A stretch of DNA of 64,000 nt from Paraburkholderia phytofirmans PsJN (GTDB lineage: Bacteria > Pseudomonadota > Gammaproteobacteria > Burkholderiales > Burkholderiaceae), in contig NC_010676.1 of NCBI RefSeq assembly GCF_000020125.1, forward strand, positions 3,472,001-3,536,000. The letters run 5' to 3'. The notes beneath the pieces are model-generated. The model was given only the letters and a program-made list of their open reading frames with translations, was not told the origin of the DNA and made no database searches. This document shows positions 1-9,359 of the stretch, in pieces. Both the position numbers and the translations under genes were made by a program. The first letter of the stretch is position 1, and each line of letters opens with the position of its first letter.

Positions 1-713
1 AGCGCGGCGTCGATAATGGCCTGCGCGGCTCGTACCGGGTCGCCCGCCTGCTTGCCGCTGCGCGCCTCGGTCTGCTTGCGGCGCTCACCGGCCGTGGCCG
101 CGTAGTCGTCGATTACCGTGGCCGATTGTTTGATCGACGGACCCGCCCAGTTCGTGCGGAACGGCCCTGGTTCGACGATCAGCACGTCGATGCCGAGCGG
201 TTTCACCTCAGCTGCCAGCGATTCGGATAGACCTTCCACCGCGTATTTGGTGGCGTGGTAATAGCCGGTCGCCGCGAAACTCGCAATGCCGCCGATCGAC
301 GAAACGTTGACGATCAAACCGCTATGCTGCTCGCGCATGATCGGCAAGACCGCCTTCGTGATATCGATCAGGCCGAACACATTGGTTTCGAACATGGCGC
401 GGACTTCTTCGTCCTCGCCTTCCTCGATCGCCGCAAGATAGCCATAACCCGCATTGTTGACGAGCGCGTCGATGCGGCCGAAACGCTGCTTTGCTTGCGT
501 CACCACGTCGTTGATCTGCTTGGGGTTCGTCACGTCGAGTGGCAGAACCAGTGCGCGATCGCCGTGCGCTTCGGCGATATCTTTCACTTTCGATGGATCG
601 CGTGCGGTGACCACCGCGCGCCAGCCGCGCTCGAGCACCAGCTTTGCCAATTCGCGGCCAAAGCCGGTGGAACATCCTGTGATCAGCCAGACGGGATTGT
701 CTCGATTCATCAT
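1..713 (-). CDS. SDR-family NAD(P)-dependent oxidoreductase, C-terminus cut by window edge
   Basis: This is a short-chain dehydrogenase/reductase whose 3' end lies beyond base 1; about 237 residues are visible. The Rossmann glycine motif TGCSTGFGR lies near residues 13-21, the NNAG motif near 88, and the catalytic Tyr-x-x-x-Lys appears as YHATK. These are the hallmarks of classical SDRs. The start is the first of two adjacent ATG codons, preceded by AGGAG at good spacing. The substrate cannot be read from the sequence. The gene follows lysR on the same strand with a 176-bp gap, so it probably has its own promoter. Confidence 0.9.
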   Translation of the reverse strand, partial: MMNRDNPVWLITGCSTGFGRELAKLVLERGWRAVVTARDPSKVKDIAEAHGDRALVLPLDVTNPKQINDVVTQAKQRFGRIDALVNNAGYGYLAAIEEGEDEEVRAMFETNVFGLIDITKAVLPIMREQHSGLIVNVSSIGGIASFAATGYYHATKYAVEGLSESLAAEVKPLGIDVLIVEPGPFRTNWAGPSIKQSATVIDDYAATAGERRKQTEARSGKQAGDPVRAAQAIIDAA

Positions 714-889
714 TTGGGAAACTCCTGTTGATGGTCTACGACATGTGAAAACTCATGCGGCGCGAAGGCGCTGTGCGCGGTTCGCGTCCGCAATCGGTGT
801 GCTGCTGTGCTTAGCTTGAAGCGTGCCCGGACTTTTCGGTGGTGGATGCCGGCAATGGCTGGCGCGCGTTGATTCGCGAACAAAAGCCG

Positions 890-1819
890 TCACTGCTGCT
901 TGCGTCCGGTGTGGGATTTCAATTGTAGCCGCAGCGCGGCGGCTTCGCTTTGCAGCGCTCCAACGAACTCGCCAGCCAGCGGGTGCCCCGGACGATGCTC
1001 CGGTTGAATCACACTCACGCGAAACGGCAGCGATACGGCGAGCGGCCGGATATGCAGATGGCGTCCCACGAAATCGAGCGCTGTCAGCGGATTGACGATC
1101 GCGAGGCCAAGCCCTTGCCGTACGAAGCTGCACACGGACACCGCGGTAGGCGTTTCGACGATCTGGCGGCGCGCGATTCCCGCTTGCGCGAAGGTCTCGT
1201 CGATCTGAATGCGGTATGGATCGTTCGACGACAGGCTGATGAACGGTTGATTGGCGAAATCCTTCAGTGCGATCACACGCTTGCCGAGCAATGGATGGCC
1301 GTCGGGCAGCACGCACACTTCATCCACTTCGAGCAACGGCGTCAGACGCGTACCCGCCGGCGGTGCGCCGTGTTCGGCGAGGCCGAGGTCGTAGCGCTGG
1401 GCGGTCAGCCATTCCTCCAGAAACGGCGACTCCTGCGTCGCGATCGACAGACTCGCGCCCGGTTGCGAGTCGTGAAAGCGCTTCGCCGCGCCCGGCAAGA
1501 TCGAATGTGAAAACGCGGGTAACGCGATGACGGAAAGCTGGCCGCCCTGGAATTCGCGCAGACTCGCGGCGGTAGACGCCACGCGTTCGAGCCCGACATA
1601 CGCGCGCTTGATCTCGTCGAACAAGATGAGCGCGGACAGCGTGGGACGCAGCCGGCCATTCGTGCGTTCGAACAGGGCAAAGCCGATGCTCTGCTCCATG
1701 CGCGCCAGTTCGCGGCTGACCGTGGGCTGCGAGGTGAACAGCAGTTCGGCCGCTTTGGTGACGCTGCCCGCGGTCATCAATGCGCGGAAGACTTCGATAT
1801 GCCGATGCGTGAGCGCCAT
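890..1819 (-). CDS. lysR: LysR, transcriptional activator of lysA
   Basis: This is a 309-residue LysR-type regulator with an N-terminal winged helix-turn-helix (residues about 4-63, with SQPTVSRELARME) and a C-terminal periplasmic-binding-protein-like effector domain. The recognition helix region and stretches such as QESPFLEEWL, DEVCVLP and VNPLTALD match what I recall of Escherichia coli LysR itself, not just the general family. It is divergent from a lysA-type decarboxylase, the arrangement known in E. coli, where LysR activates lysA in response to diaminopimelate. The same role is inferred here. Confidence 0.9.
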   Translation of the reverse strand: MALTHRHIEVFRALMTAGSVTKAAELLFTSQPTVSRELARMEQSIGFALFERTNGRLRPTLSALILFDEIKRAYVGLERVASTAASLREFQGGQLSVIALPAFSHSILPGAAKRFHDSQPGASLSIATQESPFLEEWLTAQRYDLGLAEHGAPPAGTRLTPLLEVDEVCVLPDGHPLLGKRVIALKDFANQPFISLSSNDPYRIQIDETFAQAGIARRQIVETPTAVSVCSFVRQGLGLAIVNPLTALDFVGRHLHIRPLAVSLPFRVSVIQPEHRPGHPLAGEFVGALQSEAAALRLQLKSHTGRKQQ

Positions 1820-1936
1820 GATTGCGTATATCAGGAATGAATGGACGTGCCAAGAATTGGTATTTTACTGAATGACGCGTTTTCAGCATCATGTCGCTCA
1901 TACCAATGCTTCGACATGAAAAGAGACGGGACCGTG

Positions 1937-3178
1937 ATGCCATTCAATCCGCAACAACTCGTCGAACTCGCTCACGAGCACGGCACGCCGCTGTGGGTCT
2001 ACGACGCAGACACAATCCGCCGGCGCATTGCCGAATTGCGCAGCTTCGACGTGATTCGCTATGCGCAGAAGGCCTGTTCGAATCTGCATATCCTCAAACT
2101 GATGCGCGACGAAGGGGCGATGGTCGACGCGGTCTCTCTGGGCGAAATCAAACGCAGTCTAGCGGCGGGCTTCAAGCCGGACGGCGATCCAGAAGGCGTC
2201 GTGTTCACCGCCGATCTGATCGATCACGCGACGCTCGCCACCGTGATCGAGCATCGCATCACGGTCAATGCCGGATCGCTCGATATGCTCGAACAGATAG
2301 GACGGCATGCGCCCGAAGGTCATCGCGTGTGGCTGCGGATCAATCCGGGCTTCGGGCATGGGCATAGCAACAAGACCAACACGGGCGGCGAGCATAGCAA
2401 GCACGGCATCTGGCTCGACGATGTGCCGCGAGCGGTCGAGCTGGTCCGGCGTTATCGCCTCAAGCTGGTCGGGTTGCACATGCATATCGGTTCGGGCGTC
2501 GACTATGGACATCTGTCGCGTGTCTGCGAGGCGATGGTCGAAGCCGTGAAGGGCCTGGGCCACGATATCGAAGCGATTTCCGCCGGCGGTGGCTTGTCGG
2601 TGCCGTATCGCGAAGGCGAGCCCGATATCGATGTCGCGCATTACTTCCGCCTCTGGGATGCGGCGCGCCGGCAGATCGAAACGCATGTCGGGCATCGCGT
2701 GAGGCTGGAAATCGAGCCGGGGCGCTTTCTGGTCGCGCAATCAGGCGTGCTCGTCGCCGAAGTTCACGCGTTGAATCGACGTCCCGCGCAGCAGTTTGCT
2801 TTGCTCGATGCCGGATTCAACGACCTCGTGCGGCCGTCTTTTTACGGCAGTCATCATGAGATGACGGTGTTGAGGCGCGACGGCGCGTTAAGCGAAGCGC
2901 CAATCGATTCATTCGCGGTGGCCGGGCCGCTCTGCGAAGCCGGCGATGTCTTCACGCAAGCCGAAAGCGGCGTCATCACGAACCGCTCAATACACACGCC
3001 TGAAGTGGGCGACTTCATCGTGTTTCACGATGCAGGCGCGTATGGCGCGTCGATGTCCTCGAACTACAACAGCCGCCCGCTTGCGCCCGAGGTGTTGCTC
3101 GATCATGGCAAGCCGCGGTTGATCCGCCGGCGCCAGACTATCGACGAGTTGCTCGCGCTCGAAGAAACGGCGGCCTGA
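1937..3178 (+). CDS. lysA: Diaminopimelate decarboxylase
   Basis: This is a PLP-dependent fold-III decarboxylase that converts meso-diaminopimelate to L-lysine and CO2, the last step of lysine synthesis. The PLP lysine sits in YAQKACSN near residue 47. HMHIGSG, the glycine loop SAGGGLSVPY, EPGRFLV and the C-terminal GPLCEAGDVF and GAYGASMSSNYNSRP motifs are all present. At 413 residues it is close to the enterobacterial enzyme (about 420). I chose ATG 1937 because GAGACGGG lies just upstream; an in-frame start at 1841 would add an unconserved 32-residue tail reaching into the lysR promoter region. The 117-bp divergent gap must hold the LysR operator. Confidence 0.95.
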   Translation: MPFNPQQLVELAHEHGTPLWVYDADTIRRRIAELRSFDVIRYAQKACSNLHILKLMRDEGAMVDAVSLGEIKRSLAAGFKPDGDPEGVVFTADLIDHATLATVIEHRITVNAGSLDMLEQIGRHAPEGHRVWLRINPGFGHGHSNKTNTGGEHSKHGIWLDDVPRAVELVRRYRLKLVGLHMHIGSGVDYGHLSRVCEAMVEAVKGLGHDIEAISAGGGLSVPYREGEPDIDVAHYFRLWDAARRQIETHVGHRVRLEIEPGRFLVAQSGVLVAEVHALNRRPAQQFALLDAGFNDLVRPSFYGSHHEMTVLRRDGALSEAPIDSFAVAGPLCEAGDVFTQAESGVITNRSIHTPEVGDFIVFHDAGAYGASMSSNYNSRPLAPEVLLDHGKPRLIRRRQTIDELLALEETAA

Positions 3179-3202
3179 TTTCAGCGCCGCGGCAACACCG
3201 CT

Positions 3203-4123
3203 TCAACGCGCCCGCACCGTGCGCGTGTACGAAGCGATCATGGTCGCGAGTTCCTGCGCGGCGGGCGTAAGCGGAATGGCCGCGCGCTGCAGCAGGCAAA
3301 CGTTCTGTTCGACCGCGCGCTCGCGCACCGGAATAGCGGTGAGCGTGCTCGCAAACGGTCCGCGCTTCACCACGATCGACGCTTCGAGCGACAGGCAATC
3401 CGTCGCGCTCACCAGATGCAGCGTTTCGTACAGGCCTTCAACCGTCGCGACGATTTTCGGCGACGGCAAGCCATGGCTTTCGAACAGATGGTTCAGGCGG
3501 CTGATTTGCGGATCGTCCGTAAGATTCGGCGAGCGTGTGGCGACCCACGTGCAATCGACGAGTTCGGCCAGTGAGGTCGCACCGGCCTTCGGATGCCCCT
3601 GACGGCAGACGATCACCGGATCGGACGGATACAGCGGCGTGACCGAGAGATCGGCAGTGTCCGTGTGCTTCGACACCAGCGCCACCGCGAAATCCAACGT
3701 GCCTTCGCGAATCCACGAAATCATCATGCGCGACGTGCCGGTGCGCAGATGCACCGCGACCCGCTCGAAGCGCGTGCGAAATTCCATCAGCACCGGTGCA
3801 AAGGCATCGATCAACGGTTCGGTCGTCATGCCGAACGTCACCTCGCCGACGTAGTCGCCGCGCAGTTGCTGCACTTCCTGCTCCGCGCGTTCGCATTCGC
3901 CGATGATCGCGCCCGCGCGCTGCAACAACCGCTGGCCAAGGGCCGTCAGCGCAATGCCGCGGTTCGTGCGAATGAACAGGGTCGCGCCGAGCATCGATTC
4001 GAGATTCTGCAACTGCTGCGTGATGCCGCTCTGCGCGATGCCGAGCGCCCGCGAAGCCGCGCGGATGCTGCCATGCTCGGCCACGGCCGTGAACGCGCGA
4101 AGCTGGGAAATCGTCAATGCCAT
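3203..4123 (-). CDS. LysR-family transcriptional regulator
   Basis: This is a LysR-type regulator of about 306 residues with an N-terminal HTH (LRAFTAVAEHGSIRAASRALG and following) and an effector-binding domain. The start ATG at 4123 gives the usual MALTISQLRAF opening; an upstream in-frame start at 4279 would run through the promoter of the divergent binding-protein gene. The neighbouring solute-binding protein starts 122 bp away on the other strand and is the likely target. The ligand is unknown, but an amino acid or acyl-amino acid is plausible from that neighbour and from the deacylase that follows it. Confidence 0.85.
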   Translation of the reverse strand: MALTISQLRAFTAVAEHGSIRAASRALGIAQSGITQQLQNLESMLGATLFIRTNRGIALTALGQRLLQRAGAIIGECERAEQEVQQLRGDYVGEVTFGMTTEPLIDAFAPVLMEFRTRFERVAVHLRTGTSRMMISWIREGTLDFAVALVSKHTDTADLSVTPLYPSDPVIVCRQGHPKAGATSLAELVDCTWVATRSPNLTDDPQISRLNHLFESHGLPSPKIVATVEGLYETLHLVSATDCLSLEASIVVKRGPFASTLTAIPVRERAVEQNVCLLQRAAIPLTPAAQELATMIASYTRTVRAR

Positions 4124-4245
4124 GAGGGATCGCCAGTGCAGTGATCGGTAAAAGTGATCATGATAGTCCGAACGGGACTTCTTTGAGGCGCGGACGCGGC
4201 TTAGGATAGCTCCGTCGTCATTCGCCCACCCACACTCCGTCTCCC

Positions 4246-5037
4246 ATGAAAATTCCGCTGACAATCCTGGGTGCTGCATTGAGCACCGCGTTGAGCGCCG
4301 CGCTGGCGTTCAGCACCAGCGCGTTCGCCGTCGAGCCCACCACGCTGCGCCTCGGTATCGACCCGAGCTATCCACCGATGGACGCCAAGGCGCCCGACGG
4401 CAGTTTCAAAGGTTTCGACGTCGATCTCGGCAACGAAATCTGCAAGCGCATCCACGCGCGCTGCCAGTGGGTTGAACTCGAATTCTCCGGGATGATTCCG
4501 GCGCTGCAGGCGCGCAAGATCGACGCGATCCTTTCGTCGATGGCGATCACGGAGAAGCGCGAGCAGCAGATTCTGTTTTCGTCGAAGCTCTTCCAGTTCA
4601 AATCGCGGCTGATCGCGCGGCAAGGTTCGGCGCTCGCGGGCGGCACGAACGCACTGGCCGGCAAGCAGATCGGTGTGCAGTCGGGCACGCAGTTCGAGGG
4701 CTATGCGCTGAAGAACTGGGCGCCGCTCGGCGCGCATGTGGTGGCGTACAAGAGTCAGGACGAAGTGTTCGCCGACTTGCAGAACGGGCGCCTGGACGGC
4801 GCATTGCTCGGCTCCGTGGAAGCGGACATCGGTTTCCTGCGCACGCCGGCGGGGAAGGGTTTTGCGTTTGTCGGCGAACCGCTTTCAATGGGCGATCGCG
4901 GCGTGGGCATCGGCTTGCGCAAGGATGAAACGGCGGTGCAGGCCTCCATCAACGCGGCAATCGCCTCAATGCTCAAGGACGGCACGTACGCTCAGATCGC
5001 GAAGAAGTACTTCGACTTCGATCCGTACGGCAATTGA
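4246..5037 (+). CDS. ABC transporter substrate-binding protein, polar amino acid type
   Basis: This is a periplasmic family-3 solute-binding protein (HisJ/ArgT type) of 263 residues. A signal peptide of about 28 residues (MKIPLTILGAALSTALSAAL onward, cleaved near AFA-VEP) precedes the binding domain. LGIDPSYPPMDAK, GFDVDLGNEICKRI and MAITEKREQQ are typical of lysine/arginine/ornithine binders. No permease or ATPase gene lies next to it, so it is an orphan component that may share a transporter encoded elsewhere. It is followed after 31 bp by a deacylase gene and is divergent from a LysR gene. Confidence 0.92.
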   Translation: MKIPLTILGAALSTALSAALAFSTSAFAVEPTTLRLGIDPSYPPMDAKAPDGSFKGFDVDLGNEICKRIHARCQWVELEFSGMIPALQARKIDAILSSMAITEKREQQILFSSKLFQFKSRLIARQGSALAGGTNALAGKQIGVQSGTQFEGYALKNWAPLGAHVVAYKSQDEVFADLQNGRLDGALLGSVEADIGFLRTPAGKGFAFVGEPLSMGDRGVGIGLRKDETAVQASINAAIASMLKDGTYAQIAKKYFDFDPYGN

Positions 5038-5068
5038 TTTTCCGACTTCTCTTTACAGACTCCCGCTC

Positions 5069-6184
5069 ATGAACAGGCAATCGATTCCGCTTCTCTCGCC
5101 GGCTATCGGCACGCACCGCGAACTGGTGTCGTTTCATTTCGGCCCGGTGAATAGTGGGCAGAAGATTTATATCCAGTCGTCGCTGCATGCCGATGAAACC
5201 CCTGCGATGTTGACGACCGTTCTGCTCAAACGTCGATTGCTCGAACTGGAAAAGCAGGGCGCGCTGAACGCGCAAATCGTGCTGGTGCCGGTGGCGAATC
5301 CGGTCGGGCTCGGGCAATACGTGCTCGGCCAGTTTCTCGGCCGTTTCGATCTGGGTAGTGGGAAGAATTTCAATCGTCACTTTCTGCAGTTCTCGAAGCT
5401 GGTCGCGCGTGCGAAAGAAACGCTGGGCTCGGATGCAACCGAAAACGTGCGACTGGTGCGGCAATTGATTGCCGAAGAATTGGCCGATCAGAAACCGTTG
5501 ACCGAGTTCGAATCGCTGCAACTGGCGTTGCTGAAGCTCTCGTTCGATGCGGACGTGATTATCGATCTGCATTGTTCGCTCGAAGCGGCCATGCATCTCT
5601 ACACCAGCGAGGCCGCGTGGCCGGAGTTCGAACCGTTGTCGCGCTATCTCGGCGCGCAGGCGTCGTTGCTGGCCACCAATTCAGGTGGCGAATCGTTCGA
5701 TGAAACGCACAGCCTGTTGTGGTGGACATTGCAGCAGGAGTTGCCGGCCGACAAGCCGGTGCCGAACGGTGCGATTGCCGTGACCGTGGAATGCCGCGGA
5801 CAGCGCGACGTATCCTATGAAGTCGCGCAGGAAGATGCGGACGCGCTCGTCGATTATCTTGTGTGGCGCAAGGCGATCAAGCTCGATGCCAAGCCGCTGC
5901 CGGAGCTACTATCGCCAGCGACGCCGCTCGCCGGCAGTGAGCAGTTTTACGCACCTGTCAGCGGGATTCTGATTCACCGCGCGAAGATCGGCGACACGAT
6001 TCGCGCCGGACAAGCGCTGTTCGATATCGTCGATCCGCTCACCGACGAGACGACCACGATCGCCAGCAAAACCGAAGGCGTGTTTTACATGCGACGCGCG
6101 ATTCGTTTCGTAACGGCTGGCGCGCCGCTCGGTCGTGTGACGGGCACGCGGCCTTTCAGAACCGGGGTTTTGCTGGGGGCTTGA
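5069..6184 (+). CDS. Succinylglutamate desuccinylase/aspartoacylase-family zinc deacylase
   Basis: This is a 371-residue M14-like zinc enzyme of the AstE/AspA family, which removes acyl groups from N-acyl amino acids. The zinc ligands are readable as H40 and E43 in SLHADE and H168 in IDLHCS; the catalytic glutamate is probably E241 in VTVECRG. A C-terminal beta domain (YAPVSGILIHRAKIGDTIRAG) resembles that of AstE-like deacylases. There is no arginine-succinyltransferase operon around it, so it is not simply astE. Its place behind an amino-acid binding protein suggests uptake and deacylation of an acyl amino acid. The start lacks an obvious Shine-Dalgarno sequence. Confidence 0.85.
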   Translation: MNRQSIPLLSPAIGTHRELVSFHFGPVNSGQKIYIQSSLHADETPAMLTTVLLKRRLLELEKQGALNAQIVLVPVANPVGLGQYVLGQFLGRFDLGSGKNFNRHFLQFSKLVARAKETLGSDATENVRLVRQLIAEELADQKPLTEFESLQLALLKLSFDADVIIDLHCSLEAAMHLYTSEAAWPEFEPLSRYLGAQASLLATNSGGESFDETHSLLWWTLQQELPADKPVPNGAIAVTVECRGQRDVSYEVAQEDADALVDYLVWRKAIKLDAKPLPELLSPATPLAGSEQFYAPVSGILIHRAKIGDTIRAGQALFDIVDPLTDETTTIASKTEGVFYMRRAIRFVTAGAPLGRVTGTRPFRTGVLLGA

Positions 6185-6206
6185 CGTTTCTTATGAAGGC
6201 CGCGCC

Positions 6207-6476
6207 TTACTGCTTTCTTCCCACCAGATACGTTACGCCGTTCGGACCATAGCGCTCCGAGTGCGGTTTGTTCGCCGGCAAATGGAAGACGTCGCCGACG
6301 CGATACGCCCGCTCTTCGTCGTCCACGCGGATGCTCAGTTCGCCTTCCAGGATCAGGGCGCGGGCTTCGAATGGATGCTCATGAACGTCCATCTCGACGT
6401 TCGCCTCGCGCGTGACAACCACGGCGTCGGGGAAGCCTTCTTTCGTCAGGCTTTCGGTGAATGCGTTACGGTCCAT
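6207..6476 (-). CDS. Small cupin-domain protein
   Basis: This is an 89-residue single-domain cupin. The metal-binding first cupin motif appears as HEHPFEARALILEGEL (two His, one Glu) and the second as HLPANKPHSERYG. Such small cupins act as metal-dependent isomerases or dioxygenases, or simply bind small molecules; nothing in the sequence decides which. It is tail-to-tail with the deacylase (22 bp). Confidence 0.82.
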   Translation of the reverse strand: MDRNAFTESLTKEGFPDAVVVTREANVEMDVHEHPFEARALILEGELSIRVDDEERAYRVGDVFHLPANKPHSERYGPNGVTYLVGRKQ

Positions 6477-6567
6477 GATGTGCCGATCGGCAGGAAGTGG
6501 GGAGCACTGACTGTAACGCTATCCGCCCTTTCGTGCAGGACGTCACGCATGACCACACAGCGGCGCT

Positions 6568-6604
6568 GGGCTTCGATCAAGCATGCCTGCGTTGACCGAA
6601 GCCC
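6568..6604. repeat. Inverted repeat GGGCTTCG / CGAAGCCC downstream of phospholipase C
   Basis: Perfect 8-bp arms at 6568-6575 and 6597-6604 flank a 21-base loop in the gap between the phospholipase stop and the cupin start. There is no T-run on either strand, so it could be a weak or Rho-assisted 3' end for the phospholipase transcript or simply a chance repeat. Confidence 0.35.
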
Positions 6605-6622
6605 ATTCACCTCGAGGCGCCC

Positions 6623-8776
6623 TTAATTCACCACCAACACCGGCGCCACCGCCGCTGGATCGCTAATGCTCGGCCGCCCGTTCTCGACGTGACCCGCAAC
6701 ACGGCGCGAGAAGCTTGCGTCGTCATTACTCGTCACCGTCAAGTCGTACCAGTGATGGCTCGACGCCAGCACCCACGCTTCTTCGATATGCGCGCCCGCC
6801 GGCACCAGCACCGGACGCGGACGCGCACCGTACGCGTTGTCCGTCACGGTCAAGCGCGCAATGCCGCTGCCCTTGTTGCTGAACTTCAGGAACACGTTGC
6901 CGTTCGCGGCGTCGTATTGCACCTTCACTTCCGGCTCGGACGCTTTGTTCTTGCCGTGGCCTGCTGCGATCTGCGCGTTCTGCGCTGTCGCCTGCTGCGT
7001 GTTGCCGGCGAACTTGCGCACGAAACCGTTCGGCCCGAACACTTCGAAGCTGTACACGCCGTTGGTCATCGTGAGATCGAAAGTCTCGTTGATCGACTTG
7101 CCGGCTTCAACGGTGTAACGCCACGGACCATCCGTGCGATTCGTCGCGTACATGTAGAAATGTGCGCCCTGGTCGCCGGTGTTGCCGATCGCGATCTCGA
7201 ACGTATTTTTCTTCTCGTTGGCCTGGCCGTTCACATGCAACTCATACGGCAGCGCGCGCGCGAAACGAATGCCGCTTTCCTGCGGATCGATGGCGCCCGG
7301 CGTCGCGGGAACAGTCGGCTTTGGCTGCGTGGCGCATTGGTTATCGGCGATGCTCTTGTAGTTGCTCGTGTCCGGCAGCGGCGGCACTTTCGAATCCGGC
7401 GTGCGGAAGTCGAAAGCCGTGGTCAGGTCGCCGCACACCGCGCGGCGCCATGCCGTGATGTTCGGCTCGTACACGCCAAAGCGTGCTTCAATGAAGCGAA
7501 TCACCGACGTGTGATCGAACACCTGCGAGCAGACAAAGCCGCCCTTGCTCCACGGCGACACGATCGTCATCGGCACGCGCGGGCCGAGGCCATACGGCAG
7601 GCCGTCGGCGGTGTAGCTGCCGCCGCGCGCCGGATTCACCACGTTGTGAATTTCGCCTTCGGTGCTGACCGTCGACTTGCCTTGCGCGCCGGTCGTCGCC
7701 GGTTGCGGCGGCACGAGGTGATCGAAGAAGCCGTCGTTCTCGTCGTACATGATGAACAGCACGGTCTTGCTCCACACTTCGGGATTCGACGTCAACGCAT
7801 CCAGAATCTGTGAGGTGTACTCCGCGCCGTATGCGGGCGTATAGCTCGGGTGTTCCGAGTACGCGGCCGGCGGACACAGCCACGACACTTGCGGCAGCTT
7901 GTTGGCGAGCACATCGGCCTTCAGGTCGTCGATGGTGCGCACGGTTTGCGCACGCTCGTACAACGGCGAACCCGGCTGCGCGTTGATGAAGTTCGTGAAG
8001 TTCTGCAGGATGTTGGTGCCGTAGTTGCCGTTCAACGGATCGGCGCCGGTCAGGCCCTGCTGGTACACCTGCCACGAAATGCCCGCGTTTTGCAGACGCT
8101 CCGGGTACGTGGTCCACGAGAGCAACTGATAATTCGGCGGACCGTCGCCGTCGACGAAATCGTTGTTGTCGAGGAGCGGTCCGCCCAGCGTGCCGCTCGG
8201 ATCGACCATGCCGGTCATCAGATACGAGCGGTTCGGGTGCGTCGGTCCCGGCAGCGAGCAGAAGTAGGCGTCGCAGACGGTGAATGCATCGGCCAGCGCG
8301 TAGTGGAACGGAATGTCGCTGCGCAGGTGATAGCCCATCGTCATGTCGGTCTTGTTGGCGGGCCACTGGTCGTAGCGGCCGCCGTCGATTGCGGCGTGGG
8401 TCTTGTACCAGGAGTGATCCAGATCGCCGACGCATTGCGCACTGGTGGTCGCCGTGTTCAGATGGAACGGCAGGACCGGCTGGGTCGGATCTTCCTTCGA
8501 CGGTTGGTACCACACCGGCTTGCCGTTCGGCAGCGGAATCGGGAAGCGGTCGTTGTAGCCACGCACGCCGCGCATGTGGCCGAAGTAGTGGTCGAACGAG
8601 CGGTTCTCCTGCATGAACACGACGATGTGCTCGACATCGCGAATCGTGCCGGTGCGCGAAAACGCGGGAACGGCGAGCGCATTGCGAATCGACTCGGGCA
8701 GCGCGGTCAGCGCGGCAGCAGCGCCGGCGGATGAAGCCACGGTCTGCAGGAAACGGCGACGGCTATTTGATGTCAT
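6623..8776 (-). CDS. Phospholipase C, phosphocholine-specific type, Tat-exported
   Basis: This is a 717-residue secreted phospholipase C of the acid-phosphatase-like PlcN/PlcH family, which hydrolyses phosphatidylcholine and related lipids. A twin-arginine signal (NSRRRFLQTVASSAG) opens the protein. The catalytic N-terminus IVVFMQENRSFDHYFGHMRG at about residues 51-70 and the later LFIMYDENDGFFDH motif are diagnostic. Two C-terminal domains (DUF756 type) follow from about residue 500. The length matches the family (about 700). It is preceded by a small lipoprotein gene 59 bp upstream on the same strand. In the family, expression is often phosphate- or osmoprotectant-dependent; no Pho box was established here. 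Confidence 0.93.
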   Translation of the reverse strand: MTSNSRRRFLQTVASSAGAAAALTALPESIRNALAVPAFSRTGTIRDVEHIVVFMQENRSFDHYFGHMRGVRGYNDRFPIPLPNGKPVWYQPSKEDPTQPVLPFHLNTATTSAQCVGDLDHSWYKTHAAIDGGRYDQWPANKTDMTMGYHLRSDIPFHYALADAFTVCDAYFCSLPGPTHPNRSYLMTGMVDPSGTLGGPLLDNNDFVDGDGPPNYQLLSWTTYPERLQNAGISWQVYQQGLTGADPLNGNYGTNILQNFTNFINAQPGSPLYERAQTVRTIDDLKADVLANKLPQVSWLCPPAAYSEHPSYTPAYGAEYTSQILDALTSNPEVWSKTVLFIMYDENDGFFDHLVPPQPATTGAQGKSTVSTEGEIHNVVNPARGGSYTADGLPYGLGPRVPMTIVSPWSKGGFVCSQVFDHTSVIRFIEARFGVYEPNITAWRRAVCGDLTTAFDFRTPDSKVPPLPDTSNYKSIADNQCATQPKPTVPATPGAIDPQESGIRFARALPYELHVNGQANEKKNTFEIAIGNTGDQGAHFYMYATNRTDGPWRYTVEAGKSINETFDLTMTNGVYSFEVFGPNGFVRKFAGNTQQATAQNAQIAAGHGKNKASEPEVKVQYDAANGNVFLKFSNKGSGIARLTVTDNAYGARPRPVLVPAGAHIEEAWVLASSHHWYDLTVTSNDDASFSRRVAGHVENGRPSISDPAAVAPVLVVN

Positions 8777-8835
8777 CGAATATCACCTTCTGCGGGGAGG
8801 AAGAATAGCGCGCCACGCGCGCCGGTGGAATCGGG

Positions 8836-9150
8836 TTAGTTGCTGTTGGCGCTGTCGCCGGGTGCGTAATGCATGACAGGCGCGACTTGCTGGTTGTCCG
8901 CGGCGAGACTGGCTTGCATGTTCTGCGTGATTGGATCGGAGGCCGCTGCGGGGTCGGCTGCGAGCGGCGAAGATGCGTTGAGCGTTGGCGTCGCGAGAGA
9001 GGCAGCCGCATTCGGCGCGGCGTCGTTGTTCGCAACGGCCGGCGTTGAAGAGGCTGCCGACGGTGCGGAATCATCCGCACCACAACCGCTCAACGCTAAA
9101 GTTGTAAGTGCAACCAAAGCGGCACACGCGAGGCGTTGGTTTCTTCTCAT
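8836..9150 (-). CDS. Small Ala/Ser-rich lipoprotein upstream of phospholipase C
   Basis: This is a 104-residue protein with a lipoprotein signal peptide: MRRNQRLACAALVALTTLAL followed by the lipobox LSGC, giving a lipidated Cys at about residue 24. The rest is low-complexity and rich in Ala, Ser, Asn and Pro, ending in HYAPGDSANSN. I recognise no domain. I place the start at ATG 9150, because the longer in-frame reading to 9315 would put the signal peptide internally. It probably forms an operon with the phospholipase gene and may be an export or anchoring partner, which is an inference from position only. Confidence 0.72.
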   Translation of the reverse strand: MRRNQRLACAALVALTTLALSGCGADDSAPSAASSTPAVANNDAAPNAAASLATPTLNASSPLAADPAAASDPITQNMQASLAADNQQVAPVMHYAPGDSANSN

Positions 9151-9359
9151 GTCTGCATCCCGTTTCGTGAAAGCGGGTGCAGTCTCCAACCCTTTCAAGA
9201 AATAATTGTGAAACGTTTGCGAGTGGTAAAAGTTGCGTCGATAAGTCGGTTTTTCGAAAGGAAGTGGAAAGTGATAAGTAGGAGAATGGTCACCGCGGCG
9301 CCTCATGGCTGACATTCAGGCGCACTAAAGATGAATGGCTTTGCCTAACCGGTGAGTTC

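Noticed and set aside
1841..1936. Longer in-frame start for lysA
   Set aside because: The extra residues are not conserved in known LysA and would cover the operator region shared with lysR.
6568..6604. Inverted repeat as an intrinsic terminator of the phospholipase gene
   Set aside because: The arms are perfect, but the loop is long and no T-run follows on the minus strand, so it is listed only as a repeat.
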